A DNA stretch of 64,000 nucleotides. Origin: Nocardiopsis alba DSM 43377. GTDB taxonomy: Bacteria > Actinomycetota > Actinomycetes > Streptosporangiales > Streptosporangiaceae. Below, one piece after another: positions 54,786 to 64,000 of the stretch (positions within the stretch are counted from its first letter, which is position 1; the number at the start of each line of letters is the position of its first letter). A model generated the notes under the pieces. The model was given only the letters and a program-made list of their open reading frames with translations. It was not told the origin of the DNA and did no database searches. Location of the stretch: NCBI RefSeq assembly GCF_000341225.1, contig NZ_ANAC01000010.1, forward strand, positions 310,001 to 374,000, written 5' to 3'. A program made the position numbers and the translations under genes.

Positions 54786-55660
54786 ACGCGGCCACGAAGC
54801 GATCGGTGAAGGACCCGATGACGATCGACGCCAGAGCCCGAAGGTCCACCGTCCCTTGGAAGTCCGTGTCCTGGCGGGGCTGTTCCGTCCCCCTACAGAT
54901 CCACATCCTCACGACCAGGGCGCTCCGCGCACTCTGGATGGATCCGAAGCTCGTCCTCGTCAGTGTCGCCTCGCCCCTGGTCATGCTCCTGGTCCTGAGC
55001 CAGGTCTTCACGAGCATCAGCGAGACCCGGAGCTTCCCCGGAGGAGTCGACTACATCCAGTTCCTGCTGCCCGCGATCATGATCATGGGCGTCCTACAGT
55101 CCGGCATGGGGTCCGGGGCGGCCTTGGGCCAGGAGATCAAGAACGGTTTCGTCCATCGCATGCGCACCCTGCCGGTGTGGCCGGGATCCGTGCTTCTGGG
55201 AAGAAGCGCCTCGGACCTGGTGAGGAGCCTGATACAGCTCTCCGCGCTGTCGACCGCCGCGCACCTGTTCTTCTCCTTCCACGCCCCCGGTGGAGCGGTC
55301 GGCATGGCGGTCGCGATGCTCATCGCCCTGATGACCGGGAACTGCCTCGGCTGGGTGTTCATCGCCATGGCCTGCTGGTTCCGCAACGCCGAGGTCATGC
55401 AGACCTTCTCCGGCCTGGCCATGTTCGCGCTCATGTTCGGCACCAACGCGTTCGTCCCTTTGGACGGCCTGCCGGACTGGCTGCGGAGTCTCTCCCACGT
55501 CAACCCCATGACCTACGCCATCACGGCGGCCCGAGGTTGGATCCTGGGCGATCCCGACATGAGCGCCACCCTCTACGCGGTGATCGGAAGCGCGGTGATC
55601 GCGCTGCCCTGCGCCCTCTTGGCCGTCAAGGGGTTCGCACGCCCCCTCGGAACGAACTGA
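54782..55660 (+). CDS. ABC exporter permease (DrrB-like) of the lasso operon
   Basis: A 292-aa ABC-2 type permease with about six transmembrane helices. A long cytoplasmic N-terminus is followed by LVLVSVASPLVMLLVLSQVF and later MGVLQSGMGSGAALGQEIKNGFVHRMRTLPV, a typical ABC-2 loop. The last helices include AFVPLDGLPDWLRSLSHVNPMTYAI. It forms the exporter with the preceding ATPase. Confidence 0.9.
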   Translation: MNAATKRSVKDPMTIDARARRSTVPWKSVSWRGCSVPLQIHILTTRALRALWMDPKLVLVSVASPLVMLLVLSQVFTSISETRSFPGGVDYIQFLLPAIMIMGVLQSGMGSGAALGQEIKNGFVHRMRTLPVWPGSVLLGRSASDLVRSLIQLSALSTAAHLFFSFHAPGGAVGMAVAMLIALMTGNCLGWVFIAMACWFRNAEVMQTFSGLAMFALMFGTNAFVPLDGLPDWLRSLSHVNPMTYAITAARGWILGDPDMSATLYAVIGSAVIALPCALLAVKGFARPLGTN

Positions 55661-55673
55661 CACCGATCGGATC

Positions 55674-56342
55674 ATGAGAAGTCGACTGGAGACCACCGTG
55701 CCTCTTCAACACCAAGTCAGGTTCCTGCGCTCCGCCCTCGCCAGCATGCGGGACACCGGAGCCGTATTGCCCAGCGGGCGACCGCTGGCGTACGAGCTGG
55801 CCCGGTTCCTCAGGGGCCGGGCCACCGGACGCCCGGTCCGTGTTTTGGAGGTCGGGGCCGGGAACGGGGCCGTCACCCGGGTGCTCTTCGCGCATCTTCG
55901 ACCCGGAGACCATCTCGACGCGGTCGAGGTGAACAAGGAGTACGTGGAGGACCTGACCGAGACCCTGGCGGAGGCGGCCGACGGGTCACCCGGGACGGGG
56001 TACACGATCCACACGGCCGATATCCGGGACCTCGCCCCCGAGGCCCCCTACGACCTCATCGTCTCCGGTCTCCCCTTCGCGAACTTCACCCACGAGGAGA
56101 CCCGCGACATCCTGGACTTCTACATGGAGCACATCGCCCCGCGAGGACACATGTCCCTCTACGGCTATCTGTTCACCCGGGAGTTGAAGGCGGTCACGGC
56201 CTCCCGCGCCTCCTACACGCGTCAGAGGCTCTCCCAGCGGCTCGTGGACCGGTTCGTACGCGACCATCTCGTGGTGTCGAAGAGGGTCTGGCGCAACGTC
56301 CCGCCCGCCTGGGTGCACCACCTGCGTCGCGAGACCGCCTGA
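55674..56342 (+). CDS. class I SAM-dependent methyltransferase at the end of the lasso operon
   Basis: A 222-aa methyltransferase with the SAM site VLEVGAGNGAVTRVL and acidic VEVNKEYV, resembling rRNA adenine dimethyltransferase or bacterial phospholipid N-methyltransferase folds. Motif IV reads LIVSGLPFANF. It begins 13 bp after the permease, so it is probably co-transcribed. GTG at 55698 has GGAG upstream and is a better start than ATG 55674. LP2006 as described carries no methyl group, so immunity by lipid or RNA methylation, or an unrelated role, is possible. Confidence 0.82.
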   Translation: MRSRLETTVPLQHQVRFLRSALASMRDTGAVLPSGRPLAYELARFLRGRATGRPVRVLEVGAGNGAVTRVLFAHLRPGDHLDAVEVNKEYVEDLTETLAEAADGSPGTGYTIHTADIRDLAPEAPYDLIVSGLPFANFTHEETRDILDFYMEHIAPRGHMSLYGYLFTRELKAVTASRASYTRQRLSQRLVDRFVRDHLVVSKRVWRNVPPAWVHHLRRETA

Positions 56343-56353
56343 AGAAGACGACC

Positions 56354-56385
56354 GAGGGCCCGCCGGATGACTCCGACGGGCCCTC
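56354..56385. terminator. bidirectional terminator after the lasso operon
   Basis: A hairpin with outer stem GAGGGCCCG/CGGGCCCTC and inner CGGA/TCCG starts 11 bases after the methyltransferase stop. It also ends the minus-strand tRNA-Asn transcript. The same hairpin recurs in each repeat unit. Confidence 0.75.
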
Positions 56386-56390
56386 TCCCG

Positions 56391-56463
56391 CTCCCGCGAT
56401 TGGACTCGAACCAATAACCTGCCGGTTAACAGCCGGCTGCTCTGCCGATTGAGCTACGCGGGA
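56391..56463 (-). tRNA. tRNA-Asn (GUU), copy 1
   Basis: A 73-nt tRNA with acceptor TCCCGCG/CGCGGGA, TAGCTCAATCGGCAGAGC D-arm, anticodon loop CTGTTAA and T-arm with all five pairs. CCA is not encoded. It is the canonical copy. Confidence 0.96.
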
Positions 56464-56625
56464 TCGCGTCGACGCCCGACCCCGTAGGCCTTGGCGACAC
56501 CAATAGACTAGCGCCTTTTCGAGGGTGCTCGGGACGGTCTCCCGTATTCGGAGCGCTGTTCTCCGCCCCGCCTTCCGTCGACCGCAGTGAGGGCCCGCCG
56601 GATGACTCGGACGGGCCCTCTCCCG

Positions 56626-56698
56626 CTCCCGCGAGTGGACTCGAACCAATAACCTGCCGGTTAATAGCCGGCTGCTCTGCCGATTGAGCTACGCGGGA
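56626..56698 (-). tRNA. tRNA-Asn variant with AUU anticodon, copy 2
   Basis: The same tRNA as its neighbours but with two differences: the anticodon loop reads CTATTAA (AUU instead of GUU), and one T-stem base is A-to-C, making a T50-C64 mismatch. It still folds. It may be a decaying copy or a tRNA with altered decoding. Confidence 0.85.
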
Positions 56699-56860
56699 TC
56701 GCGTCGTCGCCCGACCCCGTAGGCCTTGGCGACACCAATAGACTAGCGCCTTTTCGAGGGTGCTCGGGACGGTCTCCCGTATTCGGAGCGGTGTTCTCCG
56801 CCCCGCCTTCCGTCGAACGCAGTGAGGGCCCGCCGGATGACTCCGACGGGCCCTCTCCCG

Positions 56861-56933
56861 CTCCCGCGATTGGACTCGAACCAATAACCTGCCGGTTAAC
56901 AGCCGGCTGCTCTGCCGATTGAGCTACGCGGGA
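56861..56933 (-). tRNA. tRNA-Asn (GUU), copy 3
   Basis: Identical to copy 1 over its 73 nt, with GUU anticodon and a fully paired T-stem. It is the promoter-proximal copy. Confidence 0.96.
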
Positions 56934-57093
56934 TCGCGTCGTCGCCCGACCCCGTGGGCCCTGGCGACACCAATAGACTAGCGCGCTTTGAGAGTGCTCG
57001 GGACCGGTGTCGACCTGTGTGGCCGGAAGCACGACAGGGTAACGTCGGGGCACGGACCACTCCGACCGTCACCAAGGCCTTAAAGAGGGACCC

Positions 57094-57423
57094 ATGCGCT
57101 ACCGGATCACGTTCGTCGCCGGCCTCGCCATCGGATACGTCTTGGGCGCCAAGGCGGGCCGAGCCCGCTACGAGCAGCTCGCCCGTACCGCGCGCAAGGT
57201 GGCCGACAGCCCGCTCGTCCAGGAGGTCGCCGGACTCGTCGGCGCCCAGGCGGGCAACGCGGGCCGGGCCGTCTACGACAAGGCCGTGGAGAAGATGCCC
57301 ATCACCTCCGTGCGGGACTTCCTGGCCCGTCCCACCGAGGACGAGGAGATCGAGCTCATCGAGTGGGAGACCCACACCTCCAACGGGACCGGCCCCGGCG
57401 CCGGCGGAGATCGGAACACCTGA
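57094..57423 (+). CDS. YtxH-like small membrane-associated protein
   Basis: A 109-aa protein. One N-terminal hydrophobic helix (ITFVAGLAIGYVLGAKAG) is followed by an amphipathic helix (RARYEQLARTARKVADSP), the YtxH-like pattern. ATG at 57094 follows GAGGG. The next gene begins two bases after its stop. Function unknown. Confidence 0.82.
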   Translation: MRYRITFVAGLAIGYVLGAKAGRARYEQLARTARKVADSPLVQEVAGLVGAQAGNAGRAVYDKAVEKMPITSVRDFLARPTEDEEIELIEWETHTSNGTGPGAGGDRNT

Positions 57424-57425
57424 CC

Positions 57426-57965
57426 ATGGCCCTGTTCGGGCGGGACGTACCCGCCGAGATCCGCTCCCGGCTGCGGCGCGGTGAGCGCGTGCTCGCGCAC
57501 GCCTCCGTCGCCGCGGCCCCGGGCGGCACCCCCCTCCCCTATGACGGACCGCCCCTCCTGGTCGCCACCACCCGCGCCCTGTACCTGCCGGACGGCCGTG
57601 ACGTCCTCTGGCAGAACATCGACCAGGCCCGGTGGGGCACCGAGACGTTCACGTTCGTCGAGGAGGGCCACGGAGAGCACATCATCCGGTTGCGTTCCGA
57701 GGAGACCGGCGACGCCGTGGACTACCGCAGGATGGCCGAGGCGGTCTCCGAGCGGGTGACCTCGACCATCCTCGTCAACCGGTTCGTCCCCTTCCCCTCC
57801 CCCGACTCCACCCGCGGTTTCCGTCTGGTGGCGCGTCGTCCGCCCTTGGGCGGCGAGATCGACTGGCGCGTCCATCTGGGCGAAGGTCTCGATCCCGAGG
57901 ACCCGGAACTCTCCGAGGCCGTCTCCCGCGCGCTCTCGCTGCTCCGGGAACAGATGGGCGTCTGA
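57426..57965 (+). CDS. hypothetical protein, 179 aa
   Basis: A soluble protein whose first half resembles a PH-like or membrane-associated sensor fold (RGERVLAHASVAAAPGGTPLPYDGPPLLVATTRALYLPD). The C-terminal half is helical and ends SRALSLLREQMGV. I do not recognise a family. It is in an operon with the YtxH-like gene. Confidence 0.82.
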   Translation: MALFGRDVPAEIRSRLRRGERVLAHASVAAAPGGTPLPYDGPPLLVATTRALYLPDGRDVLWQNIDQARWGTETFTFVEEGHGEHIIRLRSEETGDAVDYRRMAEAVSERVTSTILVNRFVPFPSPDSTRGFRLVARRPPLGGEIDWRVHLGEGLDPEDPELSEAVSRALSLLREQMGV

Positions 57966-57970
57966 CCACC

Positions 57971-58006
57971 GGTCGGCGGTGTCCGGGGTCCCGGACACCG
58001 CCGACC
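57971..58006. terminator. bidirectional terminator hairpin
   Basis: A perfect 16-bp stem (GGTCGGCGGTGTCCGG and its complement) with loop GGTC lies between convergent genes. Confidence 0.9.
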
Positions 58007-58016
58007 TAGCACGGCC

Positions 58017-60953
58017 TCAGCCGGCGCTCTCCTTCTTCTCTCGCGCGTCGATGCCCCGCGCGAGCACCTCCGCCAGGTGGAGGGGGCGTCGGTCCGCGCC
58101 CTGTTCGATCTGGGTCCGACAGCTGTAGCCGTCGGCCAGGACCAGGGTGTCCTCCGAGGCCGCGCGCACCCTGGGCAACAGTTCGCGTTCGCCGATGGCG
58201 GCGGAGACCTCGTAGTGGCCCTCGGTGAAGCCGAAGTCGCCGGCCAGACCGCAGCAGCCCGCGTCGAGGACCTCGCCGTCGATCCCGGCCCGGGCGATCA
58301 ACTCCCGATCGTCGTCGAAGCCCATCACGGCGTGCTGGTGGCAGTGCACCTGGGCCAGGGCCGTGGCGTCGACGCGGGGCGGCTCCCAGTCGGGCGCGTA
58401 CTTGTTGAGGAACCCCGCGAAGGTGTGGACGGACTCGGCGACCCGTCGGCTCTCCTCACCCGGTAGGAGCTCCACCAGGTCGTGTTTGAGAGCCGCGGTA
58501 CAGCTGGGCTCCAGCCCCACCACCGGCAGCCCCTGGGAGACCAGCGGGGACAGCGCGTTCACCGCTCGGCGCATCACCGCGCGGGCCACGTCCAACTGTC
58601 CGGTGGAGACCCAGGTCAGACCGCAGCACACCTGCCCCTTGGGCAGGACCACGGAGAAGCCCGCGTCCTCCAGGACCCGGACCGCACCGATCGGGATCCG
58701 GGGGTCGAGGAGGTTGCCGAACGTGTCGGGCCACAGCACCACCTTGGGCCCTCCCTGGCGTCCCTCGCCCCGGTTCATGCGGCGGCGGAAGGCCCGGGTG
58801 AAGGTGGTGGGCGCGAAGGCGGGCAGATCCCGCTGGGCGGCCACCCCGGCCATCCGCTTGGCCAGCGTGGACACCCCGGGCAGACGCATCATCCGGTTGG
58901 CCTCGTTCGGGGCCAGCGCGGCCAGACGGGCCAGGAGGGGTAGCCAGCCCATCGAGTAGTGCGCGGCCGGCCGCACCCTCCCCTTGTAGTGCTGGTACAG
59001 GAACTCGGCCTTGTAGGAGGCCATGTCGACGTTGACCGGGCAGTCGCTCAGACATCCCTTGCAGGACAGGCACAGGTCCAGGGACTCGCGTACCTCCTCC
59101 GACCGCCATCCGTCGGTGATGACCTCGCCGTTGGCCATTTCGAACAGCAGGTGGGCGCGGCCACGCGTGGAGTGCTTCTCCTCCTGGGTGACCTGGTAGC
59201 TGGGGCACATCACCCCCGGCCCGCTCTGACGGCGACACTTGCCCACACCGGAGCAGCGGCGCAGCGCCTTCGCGAACTCTCCGTCGTCCTCGCCGTAGGC
59301 CAGCGTGGCCTGGGAGAGCAGGGGGAGTTCGGGCCGCAGGTCGGTGGCGACCCGCACGTCGGAGTCGAGGGGCAGCGGATCGACGATGATCCCGGGGTTC
59401 ATCAGCCCCTCCGGGTCCCAGATCCGCTTGAACTCGCCGAAGGCCCGGATGAGGCTCTCGGGGTACATGCGGGAGAGCAGTTCGGAGCGGGCCTGTCCAT
59501 CGCCGTGCTCGCCGGACAGGGAGCCCCCGTGCCGGACGACGATCCCGGCCGCCTCCTCCATGAAGGCGCGGTACTCCCGCCGCCCCTCCTCGTGGGTGAG
59601 CTCGAAGTCGATGCGCACGTGCAGACATCCGTCGCCGAAGTGCCCGTAGACCACCCCGTAGCGGCCGTGACGTTCCATGAGGGCGTCGAAGTCGCGCAGG
59701 TAGGCGCCCAGGTTCTCCGGGGGCACCGCGGCGTCCTCCCACCCGGACCAGGCCTCCGCGCCCGTGGGAGTACGGGAGGTGAGCCCCGCCCCTTCCTCCC
59801 GGATCCGCCACAGGGCCTTCTGGTGGGCAGGGTCGGTGACCACGGAGGCGTCACGGGGGCGGTCGTCGCCCTCCAGGCCGGCGATCATCGTCTTCGCGGC
59901 CTCGGCCGCCTCCTCCGGGTCCCCTCCCGCGATCTCCACCAACAGCCACGCGCCGCCCGCCGGCAACGCCACCCGCGAACGGGACCCGTCCCGGTCCAGC
60001 GCCGCGACGATACGGTCGTTGATGCCCTCGACCGTGAGCGGCGAGTGCCCCAGTAGGGCGGGGACGGCGTCGGCGGCGGACGGGGCGTCGTCGTAGCCCA
60101 GCACCGCCAGAGCGCGGGCGGGCGGCGATTCGACCAGGCGCACCGTGGCGCCCAGGACCATGACACAGGAGCCCTCGGTGCCGACCAGGGCCGCGGCCAC
60201 GTCGCGCCCCTTCTCCGGAAGCAGCCGGTCCAGCGCGTAGCCGGAGACACGGCGGCGGAACTCGGGCATGGCGGTGCGCAGCTCGGCCCGATGGGTCTCT
60301 ACGAGACGGGCCAGCGCCGCGTGGATCTCCCCCTCGCGTCCCGGGCGCCGGGTCAGTTCGGAGAACTCCTCCGCGGTGTGCCCGGAGCCGACGGTGAGCC
60401 GGGTTCCGTCGGACAGGAGCACGTCCAGGGAGACGATGTTGTCGGCGGTGGTGCCCCAGGCCACCGAGTGGGAGCCGCAGGCGTTGTTGCCGACCATGCC
60501 GCCGATGGTGCAACGGCTGTGGGTGGAGGGGTCGGGTGCGAAGGTGAGCCCGTGTTCGGCCGCGGCGGCGCGCAGGTCGTCGAGGATGACGCCGGGCTGG
60601 ACGGTGGCGGTCCGGGCTACGGGATCGATGTCGAGGATGGAGCGCAGGTGGCGTGAGGTGTCGATGACCACGCCGGTACCGATGGAGTTGCCCGCGATGG
60701 ACGTGCCCCCACCGCGAGGGACGACGGGCACCCCGTGCGCGGCGCAGACCCTGACGGCCGCGACGCAGTCGTCGACGGTCTCCGGGACGACCACGGCCGT
60801 GGGCACACGACGGTAGTTGGAGGCGTCGGAGGTATAGAGGGCGATCGTGCCCGCCTCCATGGCGACGGTGCCACGGACTGCGGACTCCAGATCCCCGCGC
60901 AGTGCGGCGAGGTCGGGGCTTGCGGTACTGCTGTGCGGCTCGGACATGTCCAC
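58017..60953 (-). CDS. FAD-linked oxidase/Fe-S oxidoreductase, YdiJ (D-2-hydroxyglutarate dehydrogenase)-like
   Basis: A 978-aa fusion. The N-terminal FAD_binding_4 domain has VVPRGGGTSIAGNSIG and GGMVGNNACGSHSVAWG. The FAD-oxidase C-terminal domain carries GDGCLHVRIDFELTHEEG and SLSGEHGDGQARSELL. Near residues 560-660 are an Fe-S segment (CSGVGKCRRQSGPGVMCPSY, then CLSCKGCLSDCPVNV). The C-terminus has two CCG-type repeats (QVCCGLTWV; AGCCGLAGD). It oxidises a D-2-hydroxyacid and passes electrons to the quinone pool. ATG two codons after the GTG at 60953 is an equally good start. Confidence 0.93.
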   Translation of the reverse strand: MDMSEPHSSTASPDLAALRGDLESAVRGTVAMEAGTIALYTSDASNYRRVPTAVVVPETVDDCVAAVRVCAAHGVPVVPRGGGTSIAGNSIGTGVVIDTSRHLRSILDIDPVARTATVQPGVILDDLRAAAAEHGLTFAPDPSTHSRCTIGGMVGNNACGSHSVAWGTTADNIVSLDVLLSDGTRLTVGSGHTAEEFSELTRRPGREGEIHAALARLVETHRAELRTAMPEFRRRVSGYALDRLLPEKGRDVAAALVGTEGSCVMVLGATVRLVESPPARALAVLGYDDAPSAADAVPALLGHSPLTVEGINDRIVAALDRDGSRSRVALPAGGAWLLVEIAGGDPEEAAEAAKTMIAGLEGDDRPRDASVVTDPAHQKALWRIREEGAGLTSRTPTGAEAWSGWEDAAVPPENLGAYLRDFDALMERHGRYGVVYGHFGDGCLHVRIDFELTHEEGRREYRAFMEEAAGIVVRHGGSLSGEHGDGQARSELLSRMYPESLIRAFGEFKRIWDPEGLMNPGIIVDPLPLDSDVRVATDLRPELPLLSQATLAYGEDDGEFAKALRRCSGVGKCRRQSGPGVMCPSYQVTQEEKHSTRGRAHLLFEMANGEVITDGWRSEEVRESLDLCLSCKGCLSDCPVNVDMASYKAEFLYQHYKGRVRPAAHYSMGWLPLLARLAALAPNEANRMMRLPGVSTLAKRMAGVAAQRDLPAFAPTTFTRAFRRRMNRGEGRQGGPKVVLWPDTFGNLLDPRIPIGAVRVLEDAGFSVVLPKGQVCCGLTWVSTGQLDVARAVMRRAVNALSPLVSQGLPVVGLEPSCTAALKHDLVELLPGEESRRVAESVHTFAGFLNKYAPDWEPPRVDATALAQVHCHQHAVMGFDDDRELIARAGIDGEVLDAGCCGLAGDFGFTEGHYEVSAAIGERELLPRVRAASEDTLVLADGYSCRTQIEQGADRRPLHLAEVLARGIDAREKKESAG

Positions 60954-61030
60954 AGAGTGACGCGGCCCTCATCGCCCTGGCAACCGCGGCGCGCGGCCGG
61001 GACCGCCCGTCGTTCCGCCTTTCGCGCCTG

Positions 61031-62356
61031 TCAGCCCAAGGACTCGTCCATGGCCCGGACGAGCTCGCCCTCGGCGTCCATGTCGAGGTTCCAGACCATC
61101 ATCCCGGCCAACCCCCGGTCACGGACGTACTCCCCCTTGAGCTCGATGACCCGGGGGTCGTCGTAGGTCCACCATTCGTCGCCGTCGTAGATCCAGTGGG
61201 CCCCGGCCTCCTCGTCGAGAAAACGCTCGCCGTCCATCGCCTGAAGGTCGGCGAAGGCCCGGGTGGGGCCGTCGTAGTCGTCGTCGGCGGGGCCGGTCGC
61301 CGTCTGTCCCCGCCCGTCCCGCTCGGCGGGCACCCCCTGCCAGCCGCGCCCGAAGGCCGGAACACCCATCACCAGTCGATCGGCGTCCGCCCCGAGTTCC
61401 TCGTAGCGCCGAACGGCCCGGTCGACGCTGTTGGCCTCCGGATCGTGCTCGGGGGGATAGAGGTTGGAGTGGTGGGTGGTGCGTTCGTTCCACGGCCCGG
61501 AGAAGTCGTACCCCTGGACCGTGGCGAAGTCGATGTCGTCGAAGATCTCCGGATCGTAGGCCTCGGCGTGCTCCGCGCCGCCGGGCAGGGAGACGGACAG
61601 GACGTACTCCTCCCCGGTCTCCCGTGAGAGTTCGTCCATCTGCCGACGGAACTCGGCGACCAGGAGCGTGAAGTTGGCCGGATCGTCGGGATGCTCCACG
61701 TTCTCGGGGTTGCCCTGTCCCCCGGGCCATTCCCAGTCCAGGTCGATGCCGTCGAAGACCCCGGCGGCCACGCCCTCGCCGCCCTGGGGTTCGCCGTCCC
61801 GGACCGGCAGGTCCCCGCGCAGCCACAGGTCCAGGCAGGAGGCGACGAAGGCCTCCCTCGACTCCGCGGTCCGGGCCGCGGTGGAGAAGTCCACCGACAG
61901 GTTCCAGCCGCCCAGGGACAGGCTCGCGCCCAGGTCGGGATCGAGTTCGCGGAGCTTCCTGAGCTGGTTGAGGCCCCCCGCGAGCTCCTGCTCGTAGTCG
62001 TCGGCCTCGCCGTCGACGCTCTCGTCCGCGTCGTAGCGGCGTTGGTAGAGCTCCCAGGGCTGATCGTGCCGGTCCTCGGGGATATGGCACAGACCGTTCT
62101 CGTCGATGTCCCCGAAGGCCCACATGATCCGGGTCAACCGGTCGGCGGCCCCGCTCGCGCGCAGGTGTTCGATGGTGAAACCGCGGTTGGCCACGTTCCA
62201 GTCGGCGAAATAGCCGATCCGGTGGAGCGGGCGCTGGTTCACGAGGACGAGGATCCCCACGACCAGGACCACGGCGACGACGGCGGCGCCCAGGACCAGG
62301 AGCGGGCGCCGGCCGGAAGGACGTTCGGAACCGGAGGGACTCGACAGGGCGTTCAC
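61031..62356 (-). CDS. membrane-anchored GH18 glycosyl hydrolase
   Basis: A 441-aa GH18 protein with one N-terminal transmembrane anchor (LLVLGAAVVAVVLVVGILVLV). The barrel contains ASLSLGGWNLS and the catalytic DGIDLDWEWP with the intact DxxDxDxE, so Glu is available as general acid. Late strands carry VQGYDFSGPWNE, and MMVWNLDMD. It lacks a carbohydrate-binding module. Chitin or a related N-acetylglucosamine polymer is likely. Confidence 0.93.
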   Translation of the reverse strand: MNALSSPSGSERPSGRRPLLVLGAAVVAVVLVVGILVLVNQRPLHRIGYFADWNVANRGFTIEHLRASGAADRLTRIMWAFGDIDENGLCHIPEDRHDQPWELYQRRYDADESVDGEADDYEQELAGGLNQLRKLRELDPDLGASLSLGGWNLSVDFSTAARTAESREAFVASCLDLWLRGDLPVRDGEPQGGEGVAAGVFDGIDLDWEWPGGQGNPENVEHPDDPANFTLLVAEFRRQMDELSRETGEEYVLSVSLPGGAEHAEAYDPEIFDDIDFATVQGYDFSGPWNERTTHHSNLYPPEHDPEANSVDRAVRRYEELGADADRLVMGVPAFGRGWQGVPAERDGRGQTATGPADDDYDGPTRAFADLQAMDGERFLDEEAGAHWIYDGDEWWTYDDPRVIELKGEYVRDRGLAGMMVWNLDMDAEGELVRAMDESLG

Positions 62357-62501
62357 ACCTCGACCGTAGGGGCACGGAGGTGTTCCGGAGAGGTCGTTCG
62401 CCCCATGTCGGCCACATGAGGCCGTTCACGGGTCGGAGGGAACCCGCGCCCCTCCTCGAACGTTGTAGCGAGGCCGGAGCGTATCGGCCCGCGCCGAAGG
62501 G

Positions 62502-63632
<1,131 letters not shown>

Positions 63633-63691
63633 CAGTACATTGTGCCCATATCCCCACTGAAACGGGGAGAAGTACTATTGTCACCCTTTTG

Positions 63692-64000
63692 CTACATACT
63701 CTCGACGCCACCCTCTTGCAGGGCACGTTTCTGCTGGCCGAGGCGCATGAGGTCGGCGAAGATCCGATCGAACTCCTCCGGTTGCGCGGCCTGGTCGATC
63801 CGGTGCAACTCCGACTTGAGGTTTGACTCGCGACGGTTGATGGAATGAGTCTTGATCGTGCTCAACATTTCCCGCGCGAAATGTTCATCGAGTTCTCCGT
63901 AGAACTCGATCTCCTCCACACCCAGGCGGGTGACGAAATCGCGCTGGAGTTCGTTGGGGGCCGCCTCACGCAGAGCGATCGGCCAATGCTGAGGATCGGC
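63692..64000 (-). CDS. dnaG: DNA primase, C-terminal part (runs off the window)
   Basis: Only the last ~102 residues are present. They match the DnaG C-terminal helicase-binding region: HWPIALREAAPNELQRD, FAREMLSTIKTHSINRRESNLKSELHRID and EFDRIFADLMRLGQQKRALQ. The frame stays open to base 64000. The assignment rests on this tail and on the sigma gene following it. Confidence 0.75.
   Translation of the reverse strand, partial: ADPQHWPIALREAAPNELQRDFVTRLGVEEIEFYGELDEHFAREMLSTIKTHSINRRESNLKSELHRIDQAAQPEEFDRIFADLMRLGQQKRALQEGGVESM

Larger units (their letters stand above)
56354..57003. repeat. tandem 235-bp repeat carrying tRNA-Asn, terminator and promoter
   Basis: Each unit contains a terminator hairpin, a tRNA-Asn gene and a shared upstream tract with the tRNA promoter (minus strand). 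The units start exactly 235 bp apart, at 56354, 56589 and 56824. The first two are full; the third diverges from about 57003. They differ at only a few positions, which points to recent tandem duplication. Confidence 0.9.

Overview
The window is high-GC actinomycete chromosome, most probably Nocardiopsis. The gene content fits: dnaG with a sigma-70 gene, a quinone-type pyrD, a DUF3516 Ski2-like helicase, an SAF of PAC2, NarL/HisKA_3 and AsnC-type regulators, and cobalamin-controlled metE. The most telling sign is a lasso-peptide precursor whose predicted core, GRPNWGFENDWSCVRVC, is, as I recall it, that of LP2006, the class IV ('handcuff') lasso peptide reported from Nocardiopsis alba. Most of the sequence is chromosomal housekeeping and catabolic genes. 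The accessory element is the block at about 49-56.4 kb.

Layout. 0-3 kb: a LacI regulator and a GH1 beta-glucosidase with a perfect CelR/CebR-type operator. 2.9-5.5 kb: a methionine ABC transporter operon metN-metI-metQ. 6-8.7 kb: two exported or membrane proteins of unknown role. 8.8-11.4 kb: metE behind a cobalamin riboswitch. 11.6-14.9 kb: two tandem paralogous polysaccharide deacetylases. 15-19.2 kb: pyrD, a PAC2 protein and a COG3044 ATPase. 19.3-23 kb: a TetR/MFS pair with a palindromic operator, diverging from a glycosyltransferase. 23.4-27.9 kb: PhzF, AsnC regulator, serine hydrolase and an odd tail-anchored wall-type protein. 28.6-31.5 kb: kynA-kynU with a divergent Lrp regulator. 31.5-39 kb: HD protein, MFS, VOC protein, DeoR regulator, a GDPD pseudoenzyme, TetR and an SGNH hydrolase. 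39.3-44.5 kb: a CAU tRNA, mdh, the helicase and a split RibD-like pair. 45-49 kb: DUF574 methyltransferase, a two-component system and a DMT-type membrane protein.

49-56.4 kb: a degenerate ISAzo13-type transposase homologue, then an apparently complete lasso operon on the + strand: precursor (A), cyclase (C), RiPP recognition element (B1), leader protease (B2), a MauE-type membrane protein, a DrrA/DrrB-like ABC exporter and a class I methyltransferase. The genes overlap or nearly touch after the cyclase. The precursor is cut by B1/B2, closed Gly1-Glu8 by C and crosslinked Cys13-Cys17, with the MauE protein a plausible helper in thiol chemistry, and the ABC pair the likely exporter and immunity factor.

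56.3-64 kb: a tandem 235-bp repeat holding three tRNA-Asn genes, the middle one with an AUU anticodon; two small conserved-looking proteins; a large FAD/Fe-S oxidoreductase of the YdiJ type; a membrane-anchored GH18 protein; a sigma-70 factor; and the 3' end of dnaG running off the window.
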